Shown here piece after piece: positions 16,716 to 25,800 of a stretch of 46,707 nucleotides of DNA. The position numbers and the translations under genes are program-made. Where the stretch lies: NCBI GenBank assembly GCA_964384025.1, contig CAYLJJ010000052.1:1-46707 (forward strand). The letters run 5' to 3'. The number at the start of each line of letters is the position of its first letter. The stretch's first letter is position 1. The notes below the pieces were generated by a model, which was not told the origin of the DNA, ran no database searches, and worked only from the letters and a program-made list of their open reading frames with translations. This stretch comes from CAYLJJ01 sp964384025 (GTDB lineage: Bacteria > Myxococcota_A > Bradymonadia > UBA7976 > UBA1532).

Positions 16716-17120
16716 ATGAGTGAGATCCAACTTGAGGTGATCACACCTAAGGGCCAACTCCTCTCAGCGACGGTCAAGAGCGTCGCCGCGCCTGGAGCGG
16801 AGGGTGAGTTTGCGGTCCTCCCTGAGCACAGACCGGCGCTTATCCGCCTGGGGGGCGGCGCCGTCCGCTATGAGGCGGAGGGCAGCAGCGCGGAGCTCTT
16901 TATCCGTGGTGGAGTCGCCGAGGTGCAGGCTCAAAAGGTCCTGATCTTAGCCGATGAGGCTCTGAGCCCAGAGGCTCTGGAGCACACACAAGCTGAGGAG
17001 ATCTTAGCCTCAGTTCAGAGAGCCTTAAGCGAGCCTGAGTACCTCAGCGATGAGCAGCTCAGCCGCCTAGGCGATGATCGAGCCTATGCAGAGGCGATGC
17101 TGCGATCTCTTAAGGGTTAG
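16716..17120 (+). CDS. atpC: ATP synthase F1 subunit epsilon
   Basis: 134 residues. The N-terminal beta-sandwich (about 1-85) has the usual LEVITPKGQLLSATVKSVAAPGAEGEFAVLPEHRP signature, and a C-terminal helical hairpin (about 90-134) follows. Epsilon couples gamma to the c-ring and in many bacteria inhibits ATP hydrolysis. It lies 2 nt behind atpD and is the last gene of the cluster; no clear terminator follows it. Confidence 0.95.
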   Translation: MSEIQLEVITPKGQLLSATVKSVAAPGAEGEFAVLPEHRPALIRLGGGAVRYEAEGSSAELFIRGGVAEVQAQKVLILADEALSPEALEHTQAEEILASVQRALSEPEYLSDEQLSRLGDDRAYAEAMLRSLKG

Positions 17121-17540
17121 AAAAAGATCTGATCAGAGCAAGGTGTGAAGGACTCCAGCGGACAAGCGATGCTCATCCAAGGCTGAAGGATGGAGAATGT
17201 TTTATCCAGAGCCTGGGCAGATGGCTCTATGCTTGATGAAGAGGGCTGGAACCGCAAATAGCCCCCAGAAAATGAGCACCCTCAGTACTGGACCCTCTTC
17301 CAATCTGCGCGGGAGGGGTAAGTGGAGAGCGATGCTGGGGATAATCGATACTGCAGTGGTGAAGAAAACCTGCAATGATCCATATTTAACCAAATTCTGA
17401 TTAATTTATTTGATAACAGTCCTGGGCTCGTGTAATACCCCAAACACTCCTTAGATAGGCTTGTCATTGCACTTTAGCCAGTAGGATGTAATGATTTAGG
17501 CACAACAACAGAAGACTGGCATGGCTGGATGGAGAAGGGT
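17121..17540. other. Intergenic stretch after the atp cluster
   Basis: 420 nt without a supportable gene. Short open frames on both strands here (for example 17197-17400 plus) have no protein-like character. An AT-rich patch at 17380-17420 precedes a TTGTCA (17461-17466) with TAGGAT 15 nt further on, a weak promoter candidate for the next gene. A single TTATCCAGA at 17203-17211 is one mismatch from a DnaA box but stands alone. No terminator with a T-run was found after atpC. Confidence 0.4.
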
Positions 17541-18602
17541 ATGATTCATCATTGCAATAGGTTAGTTTTGTCCATTGCAGTAATTTTATTTACTGGAGCA
17601 TGGAGTTCTTCTGCCATAGCTCACGGGCATAACGCGCATCCAATACCAGAGATTGTTTTTGGAGAGATTACCTACGGTACTACACCACAGTACCATGAAC
17701 AGAACGGGAAGCTTCGACAGGACCTGAGCGGTGCAGCCTATAATGGGCGTATTCTCATCACGGTGGATGATGGGGGGAAGCCTTCAGAGTACGACTTTCT
17801 TCGCCGCATGACACCCGACCTAGAGAACAACACCGACGAAAATGCATTTATGCTCAACCAACCACACCGAGATCTAGAGGGTGCTTCCTGGGGTCACGGT
17901 TGGTTCTTCGTTACAACCAGCCTGAGCGCGACTGGTGATGAGAAGCAGGACTATCGTTGGCTGACTCGTTTCCGAGCACAGGGGCTGCAATCAGACCCTC
18001 GCCTTCAGGAGAGCGTGGATCTGCGCGATGAGCTGATGGACGCGCTGTGGACCGAGTTCGGGGATGAATGGTTCAACCGAATCGAAACCAAATCGAGCAA
18101 GGCTGGTGGTCTCAACATCGAGGGGCTCGCTGTACACCCTCACCGACCCAACTCCATCGTGTGGGGGATACGCTCTCCTCTCTTCGGTGATACTTTCGCA
18201 ACTGAGGATGTGGATGGAGATCTGATTTTGGATGAAGGGATGGCGATCATCGCGACCGTAGATCGCCCCTTCGACGCTGCCCCACGCTTCGCTTTCGAGA
18301 CGCTTGATCTCGACGGTCACGGTGTGCGGAGCTTCGAATATTCACCTGTCTTGAGAGGCTATGTAATCATCAGTGGTCCCGCGATGAAGGCAGACGGTTA
18401 TAGTCTGTGGTTCTGGTCCGATCATGGCGACCTCATCCCGCTCGATTTACCTGGATTCGACCAGCTTTGCCGCCCTGAAGGAATCGTTCAAGCTCAGGAT
18501 AGCGGCGTGCCCTATCTCTTGGTGCTCAGCGAGGAGTCTGGCGCAGCGTGCAACGGAGCCGAGTACACATACATCCGCGCTGAAATCGATACTCAACGAT
18601 AA
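17541..18602 (+). CDS. Exported DUF3616-like protein
   Basis: 353 residues with a cleavable signal peptide (about 1-26, ending SSAIA before HGHN). The mature part has the pattern I associate with DUF3616 proteins: SGAAYNGRILITVDDG near the start, LEGASWGHGWFFVTTS, GGLNIEGLAVHP followed by WGIRSPLFGD, then LDLDGHGVRSFEYSPVLRGYVIISGP. These are read as blades of a beta-propeller-like exported protein of unknown function. Start ATG 17541 is chosen over 17529 because GGAG lies 6 nt upstream of it. It is probably periplasmic. The family call is from remembered motif pattern, not a search. Confidence 0.6.
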   Translation: MIHHCNRLVLSIAVILFTGAWSSSAIAHGHNAHPIPEIVFGEITYGTTPQYHEQNGKLRQDLSGAAYNGRILITVDDGGKPSEYDFLRRMTPDLENNTDENAFMLNQPHRDLEGASWGHGWFFVTTSLSATGDEKQDYRWLTRFRAQGLQSDPRLQESVDLRDELMDALWTEFGDEWFNRIETKSSKAGGLNIEGLAVHPHRPNSIVWGIRSPLFGDTFATEDVDGDLILDEGMAIIATVDRPFDAAPRFAFETLDLDGHGVRSFEYSPVLRGYVIISGPAMKADGYSLWFWSDHGDLIPLDLPGFDQLCRPEGIVQAQDSGVPYLLVLSEESGAACNGAEYTYIRAEIDTQR

Positions 18603-18734
18603 CTCCCCCATTTCTGTGCTCTATCGTCGCTCAAGGCTCGCCTGGACCCTGCTCTTATGCGTACCATACCTTCGCCACTCCACAGCGGACCTCTTTTCTC
18701 ATGATTGTACTTCGACTATATTCTATGTCATCCA

Positions 18735-18750
18735 AGGGTCCTTTGACCCT
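18735..18750 (+). promoter_or_regulatory. Small hairpin in the leader of the next lipoprotein gene
   Basis: AGGGTC-CTTT-GACCCT is a perfect 6-bp stem with a 4-nt loop, ending just before the GAGG ribosome site of the gene starting at 18762. It could modulate translation or be a weak terminator of the preceding gene; there is no T-run after it. Confidence 0.3.
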
Positions 18751-18761
18751 GAGGTTCGATC

Positions 18762-20753
18762 ATGCCCTCGACGCGTGCCCTGACCGTTCTTTGCGCCCTA
18801 CTGCTCGCCGCTTGTGGTGAGGAGCAGAACACCAACATCGAACCAACAGCGACGGAATTTGAAGGCGGCAAGGCCGATAGCCTAGCGAAGCCCATCAAGA
18901 CGCTGACCTGCACTGTGGCTGATCCCTATGTGCGCCCAGGGGGCTTTGCGCGGGTTGAGGTGCATGCGCACGACGCCGAGGGCCGCGCCTCACGAAACTA
19001 TCAGGTGACTGTAGAGCCAGTGGCGGGCACCCGCGTGGTGCAGCGCAACAAAGTGATCTTCGATCACGAAGGCAGCTACCAAATCACCTGCTGTGCGCTG
19101 GATGCTGTACGTTGTGACACCACGGGTGTGCAGGTGGGGCGCGCCCACCCTATGCTGGTGGCCCAAACTACACCCTACTCCGATGACGGCCTTGTGCGCT
19201 TGCATGGACGCGCCGTCGCGCAGGAGCAGGGGCCGTTGCAAGTCACCGTAAACGGTGATCGGCTCGACCTCGACGCCAATGGTCGGTTCGGCGCGTTTAT
19301 GCCGATCAGTTCGGGGATCAACACATTCGAGGTGGTGGCCACCGATGATGAGGGCCGCTCAAGCACGGTGCACAACTGGAGCCTGGGCGGGCCCTTCCGC
19401 GCTGCTGGCGCGCTGCAAGCCAATGCGGCGCAGATCAGCCTGGGCGCTGACGGTTTTGATCTGCTCTCAATGTTACTGGCTGAGGCGGTGGAGGGCTTCT
19501 TGAGCAGCGTCGACTTAGAGGCGCTGCTCAGCCACCGCTACGAGGGTACACTGGATGAACGTCGCTGGACGGTGCAGCCACAGTACTTCGACATGGATAG
19601 ACCCAGCTTCGATATACAGGCTGCTCTTGGGGGGGCGGATGTGGCGGTTCAGCTGTATCAAATCACCTTCGAAGCGACCATCGGTGCAGATATCGCCCTG
19701 TTGGGTTGGACCGAGAGGAGAGTGACCATCAACCTGAGCCAGCTGGCGTTGACCGGCAAATTGATCAGCTGGGGTCAGACGTTGGAGCTACAGGACGCAG
19801 CCATTGATCTCAGCGCGCCGGAGATCGACGTCGCTGGGCTGCCGGATTTCTTGGTAGAGGCCGCACTCTACTTTGTTGAAGACCAGCTGATCGCCACGCT
19901 GAAAACACAGCTCAAAACCGCCGTAGAGCAACAGATAGCGAACCTCGCGTTGGCCTTCGTGGCGTCGCGGATCATCGAGCTGCCCGAGCCACTTTGGGGC
20001 AGCTTGGAGGTGCACACTACGCTGGATCAGATCACTATGGACGCGCGAGGTTTGCAGGCACAGTTGGCTTGGGCGGTGGATGGCGACACTGATCCTCGAC
20101 GCGCCGAGGCTCCAGGCTATGTGATCACCGAAGGGCAACCCACCATCACTCATGCTAGGCCTTTAGAGATCGCCCTGACCATTGACGCGCTCAATGCGAC
20201 GCTCTTTGCAGCTTGGCAGGTAGGCGCCTTGGATCTGTCCTTAGAGGTCTCGACAGCATCGTTGGACCGCGTTGATACAGTCGAGGTGCAAGGTCTTGAC
20301 CTGTTTCTGGATCCTCAACTGCCCCCCTTAGTCCGCCCCGGTGACCAACCCGGCGAGTACCTGCTGGAGTTGGCTGGCCTCCGCCTCGACGGGGTGATGG
20401 AGACCGACCTGGGGGTGGTGAACATCGCGCTGCTGATCGGCGCCACTTTGCACGCACAGATCTTCGTTGATGAGCAGGGCCTTAATGTGAGAGCACGGGT
20501 GGATCATCTCATCAGCGATGTGTTGATCCCACCCAAACCCCTGGAGGTAGAGCCTGCCCGGCGGCTTTTAGAACGGCTGCTCCAAGAGGAGGTACTGCCG
20601 CGCTTCGCCGACGTGTTGAAGACGCTCCCCATCCCCGAGGCAGATCTGAGCAAGATCAACATCACCGACACTTATCTTCAAGCTGTTGAACTTGAACTCA
20701 TGCCTGGCAACTCTGGTGTGTTGCACCTGTCCGCCGATCTCAGCGTGCGGTAA
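18762..20753 (+). CDS. Large lipoprotein with Ig-like head and possible TULIP-type lipid-binding body
   Basis: 663 residues. The lipobox LLAAC places the lipidated Cys at residue 19, followed by a low-complexity linker containing GGKADS. Residues 45-215 look beta-rich, with two Ig/PKD-like units (VTVEPVAGTRVVQ; LQVTVNGDRLDLDANGRF). The remainder alternates long amphipathic helices (VEAALYFVEDQLIATLKTQL; ARRLLERLLQEEVLPRF) with beta strands of alternating hydrophobic pattern and ends VELELMPGNSGVLHLSADL. That layout resembles BPI/SMP (TULIP) lipid-binding proteins, but this is a structural guess. It starts at ATG 18762 with GAGG 7 nt upstream. No enzymatic motif was recognised. Confidence 0.65.
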   Translation: MPSTRALTVLCALLLAACGEEQNTNIEPTATEFEGGKADSLAKPIKTLTCTVADPYVRPGGFARVEVHAHDAEGRASRNYQVTVEPVAGTRVVQRNKVIFDHEGSYQITCCALDAVRCDTTGVQVGRAHPMLVAQTTPYSDDGLVRLHGRAVAQEQGPLQVTVNGDRLDLDANGRFGAFMPISSGINTFEVVATDDEGRSSTVHNWSLGGPFRAAGALQANAAQISLGADGFDLLSMLLAEAVEGFLSSVDLEALLSHRYEGTLDERRWTVQPQYFDMDRPSFDIQAALGGADVAVQLYQITFEATIGADIALLGWTERRVTINLSQLALTGKLISWGQTLELQDAAIDLSAPEIDVAGLPDFLVEAALYFVEDQLIATLKTQLKTAVEQQIANLALAFVASRIIELPEPLWGSLEVHTTLDQITMDARGLQAQLAWAVDGDTDPRRAEAPGYVITEGQPTITHARPLEIALTIDALNATLFAAWQVGALDLSLEVSTASLDRVDTVEVQGLDLFLDPQLPPLVRPGDQPGEYLLELAGLRLDGVMETDLGVVNIALLIGATLHAQIFVDEQGLNVRARVDHLISDVLIPPKPLEVEPARRLLERLLQEEVLPRFADVLKTLPIPEADLSKINITDTYLQAVELELMPGNSGVLHLSADLSVR

Positions 20754-21135
20754 GCTGCTTACGATGGTTTTGGAGAGGATGTCGTCATATTTTACGGCCC
20801 CTCACCAGAAATAGCGTTCTAGAGCGCCGTGAGATGCAGAACCCTGTTAGGTATCGCTCTGTGATATCATACAATACGATGCCAAATATCGAACAAGTTC
20901 GGCCAGATGAAGTACTTATACAGTATGAATTTCAGGGGAAATAGCAATTTTTTTTCTTACTCAGTTTTCCGAACGCTCCACTCGGAAAAAAGCGCGGGCG
21001 CTTTGGGAGCTTGAAACTCGGAGCACCCCATACTTTCAATATATTTGGGAGTTTAGAGCCCTACCGCGCTACAGCTAGCGTATGGTCCATAAAATGCTAG
21101 AGGCCCGCAGCGTCAAAATCAGGGGAACTTATCTC
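20754..21135. other. Intergenic stretch with a strong inverted repeat
   Basis: 382 nt between two lipoprotein genes, more AT-rich than its surroundings. It contains a run of eight T (20948-20955), a perfect 8-bp inverted repeat TTTTCCGA/TCGGAAAA with a 9-nt loop (20965-20989), and a smaller AGCGC-GG-GCGCT repeat just after it (20991-21002). On the minus strand neither hairpin is followed by an adequate T-run, and on the plus strand the T-run precedes the hairpin. Neither is a standard terminator, so an operator is an equal possibility. No gene was seen. Confidence 0.45.
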
Positions 21136-22677
21136 ATGCGTCTGTCTTGGTTCTTACTCACCCTCCTGAGTTTCAGTGGCTGCGTCATCGATCTGGATGA
21201 AGAGGCTGATGGCGAAACCCAAACTCCCACACAGCAACTCGACGGCGGCACCGCAGGGATGGAGGGGGACACCTCCCCTCCAAACAGCTGCCCCAGCTAT
21301 GAAGAAGTCGAGCAGTGCCAGACCGTGGGCTGCTATTGGTCCGATGGGGCCTGCTTCGATGAGGTTCCCCCTCACCCCCACCGCTGTGAAGACCTGCCAG
21401 ACCAGGAGACCTGTGAGGTGATGGGGTGCAGCTGGTGGCCTGAACAGGGCTGCTCCAACGCTTCCCCTCCCCCCATCTCCTGTGATGCCTATGGGAGCCC
21501 TGAAGCCTGTGAGGCGGATCCCAACTGTCAGGTCGATTTCATTGATGGGGCTTGTGACTGTGAGGACTGCGACTGTGGTGAGGGTTGGGCCTGCGCCCCC
21601 CGCCGCGAGGAGCCACCAAGGGCCTGCGAGGACTATGATGACCCCGACGCCTGTGAGCAGGAGCCTAGCTGCTATGTGGAGTTCATCGACTCAGGGTGTA
21701 GCTGCCCTCCCGGTGAAGAGTGCGATTGTGGTGAGGGCTGGATCTGTCTCCCTGAGACGGACACTCTTAACTGCGATGAGATGATGAATCCTCAGGAGTG
21801 TGAAGCCCACCCTGGTTGCATCTGGAACTTCAACCCCTGCATCTGCCCCGATGGTGGACCCAACTGTGAATGTGAAGATCCTTGGGGTTTCTGCGCTGTA
21901 GACGCACCTCCCCCTGTGGACTGTAGGACCCTCTGGGGCATTGAAGCCTGCGAGGAGATCCCAGGCTGTGGCTGGGTCTGGCTTGAGGATGCGGCCCTGT
22001 GCGACTCAGAGGATTGCGACTACTGGGATGCTGGGATCTGCCTCCCCGACGAAGAGATTGCAGGCTCCTGCATATTCCTGGGCGCTGAGGCCTGCGCCGC
22101 AGAGCCCGCCTGCGGGTGGGTCGAGGAGGGGGTGGACTGTAGCTGCCCTGGCGACGACTCTGAGTGTGTCTGTCCTGCCATCGCCCGCGCCTACTGCGCG
22201 TCTCGTGAGCTGAGCTGTGAGGAGCTGGAGTTTGATCTCCAGGCCTGCAATGCCCGTCCAGACTGCTTCGTAGATGTCATGGATCCCGGCTGTGGTCCTG
22301 GACATTGCCCCGAGGATGATCCTGACTGTGAGTGTGATGCAGACCTCCATTTCTGCGCTACCCGCCCCGCGGCGGACTGTAGCAGGTTGGCTCTTGATCT
22401 CTGTGAGGAACAGCAAGGGTGTCACTGGATCACTGAGTCCTGCGTCTGTGATCCTGACGGGACCTGTGACGACTGCACACACTTCAGCTACTGTGCTCCT
22501 GAGTTTGAGCCTCGGGGCTGCCATATCATCTTGGACGAAGGGCAGTGCCAAGAGTCGCCGGGCTGCGCTTGGCTTCCCCCAGATCCGAACTGTAACTGCC
22601 CTGAGGATGCGGACTGTGACTGCTGGGATCAAGGGCACTGCGTAGAGCCCCCTGTCCATCAGACTGATGCCCCATAG
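21136..22677 (+). CDS. Cys-rich lipoprotein with ten tandem disulfide repeats
   Basis: 513 residues. It starts at ATG 21136 (the open frame from 21082 lacks a signal sequence); the lipobox SFSGC puts the lipidated Cys near residue 16. After an acidic linker come ten repeats of 40-55 residues, each beginning with a pair of Cys about 7-10 apart (CPSYEEVEQC, CEDLPDQETC, CDAYGSPEAC and so on). Each then has a short G-C-x-W or N-C-x-V segment and in most copies a C-x-C or CDCGEGWxC cluster. Composition is extreme in Cys, Asp and Glu. This is a surface-anchored, disulfide-knotted rod, perhaps calcium-binding; I know no named family for this repeat. Confidence 0.75.
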   Translation: MRLSWFLLTLLSFSGCVIDLDEEADGETQTPTQQLDGGTAGMEGDTSPPNSCPSYEEVEQCQTVGCYWSDGACFDEVPPHPHRCEDLPDQETCEVMGCSWWPEQGCSNASPPPISCDAYGSPEACEADPNCQVDFIDGACDCEDCDCGEGWACAPRREEPPRACEDYDDPDACEQEPSCYVEFIDSGCSCPPGEECDCGEGWICLPETDTLNCDEMMNPQECEAHPGCIWNFNPCICPDGGPNCECEDPWGFCAVDAPPPVDCRTLWGIEACEEIPGCGWVWLEDAALCDSEDCDYWDAGICLPDEEIAGSCIFLGAEACAAEPACGWVEEGVDCSCPGDDSECVCPAIARAYCASRELSCEELEFDLQACNARPDCFVDVMDPGCGPGHCPEDDPDCECDADLHFCATRPAADCSRLALDLCEEQQGCHWITESCVCDPDGTCDDCTHFSYCAPEFEPRGCHIILDEGQCQESPGCAWLPPDPNCNCPEDADCDCWDQGHCVEPPVHQTDAP

Positions 22678-22819
22678 CCTCTAAAATTCTTCAATGAGGT
22701 GGGAATATCGTCGTGTTGATTCGCTGTGTCGATCTGAACGAGCCCATTCTCGCTTTGTACAGGACGAGATGTTAAGCCAATTTATGCATAATACCCATTG
22801 ACTGCGCAACTTATGCCAA

Positions 22820-25800
22820 TTATGGAAATCTAACTACCCATGCATACAAAACAGCTGCATTCTGAGGTTGATCGTTGTTGGGATTTATGTACTGAGGTCT
22901 ACTTCTATCGTCGAGCACATTACATTCATGCGTGTCAGTAGTAAAGAAATGGTCGTATTTTCCAGCTTCATATTCCCATCTACACTGGTAAACCCCAACG
23001 AATATAAGTCCTGGAACATTATTTCTATTAGGATTTGATCTAAACAGATATCCCAGGTTTTCTGGAAAAGCAATTTGCCATCCGTTCGAACTACAATTTT
23101 GTCTACTCCATGAGTACCTGTTGGACCCGATAGCTGAATTGTAGCAATGCCACATTAGATCCATATTTTGGCCTGGTACAGGTTGAGAGTAACTATAATG
23201 TGCTCTGCTGATATCCCAACAAGTTTCTGGACACTCAGGATAGTTCCTCACCCTCGAATTACAATTACAACCTAATGTTGGACTATCATGAATTGGAGCA
23301 CATAGGTAATCATGGTTCTCATCAAGAGAATGCCAACTGCTCCAGTTACATCGATTTATAAAGCGTTTTATCTCCCTAATATACTCGAGATCAGCAACTC
23401 CGTCGCAATTTTCATCCATAAAATCAGGCCGAAGTTCTGATTCTCTCTGGTCACAGGTAGCAGTATTTCCATGATCATTGCATTCTTCGCAAAAAGTGCA
23501 TGAGTCAGAAAGCTCTCCTTGGTTACCACAGGAATCATACCAGTACACCACATCGTCACCTATGCATCTTTGGTGATGGTTCTCTTCACAGCAGGATCCA
23601 TCATTACAATACCCGTTATTACATCGAGAACCATCTGTATTTCGATTGCAATTTTGGCTTTCTTCTAGCTGATTCTGGGCTCCACCTCTGCAAACTTGGT
23701 TTCGCCGAGTTTTTATCCCTGCCTCATCGCAATCACTGCTGAAATCAGAGCAAGCCCCCCAATTTCCATAAGAAACGACATCACCTTCTGTGTTTCGATC
23801 GCAATCTCGATAATTTTCTTGTTGAACTTCAGCACTATTTTGGCAAACCCGATCAACTTTGGTTTGACGACCCGTTTCATCACACTGGTTGCTAAAGTCG
23901 GAACAATTCCCCCAATCCCCAGAGCTTACGATTTGATTGTCTGTATTGCGCTCACATTCTCGGTTTTCTAGTTCCTGAATTTCGGAACCATTACGACATA
24001 CTCGATTCTCTTGAATTTGTCGGCCCGTCTCATCACACTGGTTGCTAAATTCGGAACAGTCGCTCCAATTTCCACGATGGATCACCTGACCGTCAGTGTC
24101 TCGCTCACAGCTCCGCAACTCCTCCTCTTGCTGCTCCGCCCCGTTCCAGCAAACTCGGTTACTGCGAGCCTCCTGACCGCTCTCATCACACTGATCGCTA
24201 AAACCGGAGCATACTCCCCAAGGACCAGATTCTAAGAGCTGACCATCTGTCTCGCGATGGCAGTCCTCTGTCTCATTTTCGAGGGCGATCTCTCCCTCTC
24301 GACACACTTGCTTCTGGCGTGTCCTTTCTCCGACTTCATCACAGAGATTTGAGAAGCCCAAACACTCTCCCCAATCACCTGTGCTGTGAATCCATCCATC
24401 TGCTTGACCTGCACAAACCCCACACACATTTTCATCGATCTCTCCATCACAATCATCATCTCGCTGATTACAGATCTCAGCTTGAGGACTGGGGGCATTA
24501 CAGGGCTGCCATTGTCCAAATTCACAAACAGATTCTCCAATTCCACATTCGGATTCGCAATCTCTTATCAATAGCTCATCTGTTTGACCATTGCAATTGT
24601 CATCTATGCCATTGCAAATCTCATTATTTGGATGTGGTGCATTACAATTAATCCATTCACCATTCATGCAATTTTCAATGCCTAAACCACAATTATTACT
24701 GCAAACTCTCTCTAGATTTTCGTCAACTTGACCATTGCAGTCATCATCAATTCCATTACATTCTTCATTTCCTCCTTGAGGAGCTTCACACTCATCCCAT
24801 ACCCCATTCATACATCTCTCTATCCCAGGACCGCAGCCACCACCTTCACAAGGTCTAGTCAAGTTTTCATCAATTTGATTGTCAAGATCATCATCGATAC
24901 CATTACAGATCTCTTCAGATGGTCCAAGTGGACAGATGTCCTCATCGATCTCTCCGTCACAGTCGTTGTCACGGTGATCGCAGATCTCCTCCTGGGGGAG
25001 CTGGGGTTGGGCACTGCAGACCAGACGGCCACTGACCAGATCACAGAGCTGCTCGCCCACCGCCTCACAGGAGCCCAGCCCGACGACGCAGCGCTCACCA
25101 AAGCCAAGCACATTGTCGGTCACACCATCACAGTCATCATCGATGCCATTGCAGAGTTCCGAGACAGGCTGCGCAGGTGTCGCGCTGCAGATCAGATCAC
25201 CGCTCAGACCATCACAGATCCAAACACCATTCTGAGAACAAGCTCCTATCCCTGTAGAACAGGCTTCTCCCCTCCCCTGAATGTCATCCTGTAAGCCGTT
25301 GCAATCATTATCTAGGCCGTCGCATCGAGTCTCCACCTCTTCATAAGTCTCGGGGAAATCGCAAGACCACTCTCCTTCAATACAGCGAACTTCAAGATCA
25401 ACACAGATGCCAAGGCTTGGACATTGGCTCTCAACAGGGATCTGATTCTCTGATATTGAATTGTCAATCTGACCATCACAGTCGTTGTCTATATTATCAC
25501 ATGTTTCAGAAACACCTGGGTTGATGTCTACGTCATAGTCATTGCAGTCAGGTCCAGAACAAGGTTCTCCGATCCCATATCCATCGCCATCCCTGTCGAA
25601 ACAATCTGAACATGACAATTCATCGACCAATACACATTGGTAATCTTCATTACATTGATATTTTCCTGGAAACGGGCAGAAACCATCACTGCAATCTGAA
25701 CCACAGAAATATCCATCTTCATATTCTATACATCGATTGTCTCCACTTCCATGACAATCATCGTCAAGTTCACAAGGTTCGCAGAGGGGCATCTCGCGCG

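Noticed and set aside
17203..17211. TTATCCAGA, one mismatch from a DnaA box
   Set aside because: Isolated; no second box, no AT-rich unwinding element and no dnaA nearby, so an origin is not supported.
22006..22659. 217-residue minus-strand open frame opposite the Cys-rich lipoprotein
   Set aside because: It mirrors the TGT/TGC-rich repeats of the plus-strand gene and looks compositional rather than coding.
24728..25294. 188-residue plus-strand open frame opposite the MopE repeats, rich in Thr/Ile
   Set aside because: The Thr-Ile-rich pattern is the reverse complement of Asp/Asn codons in MopE motifs; no start signal or fold.
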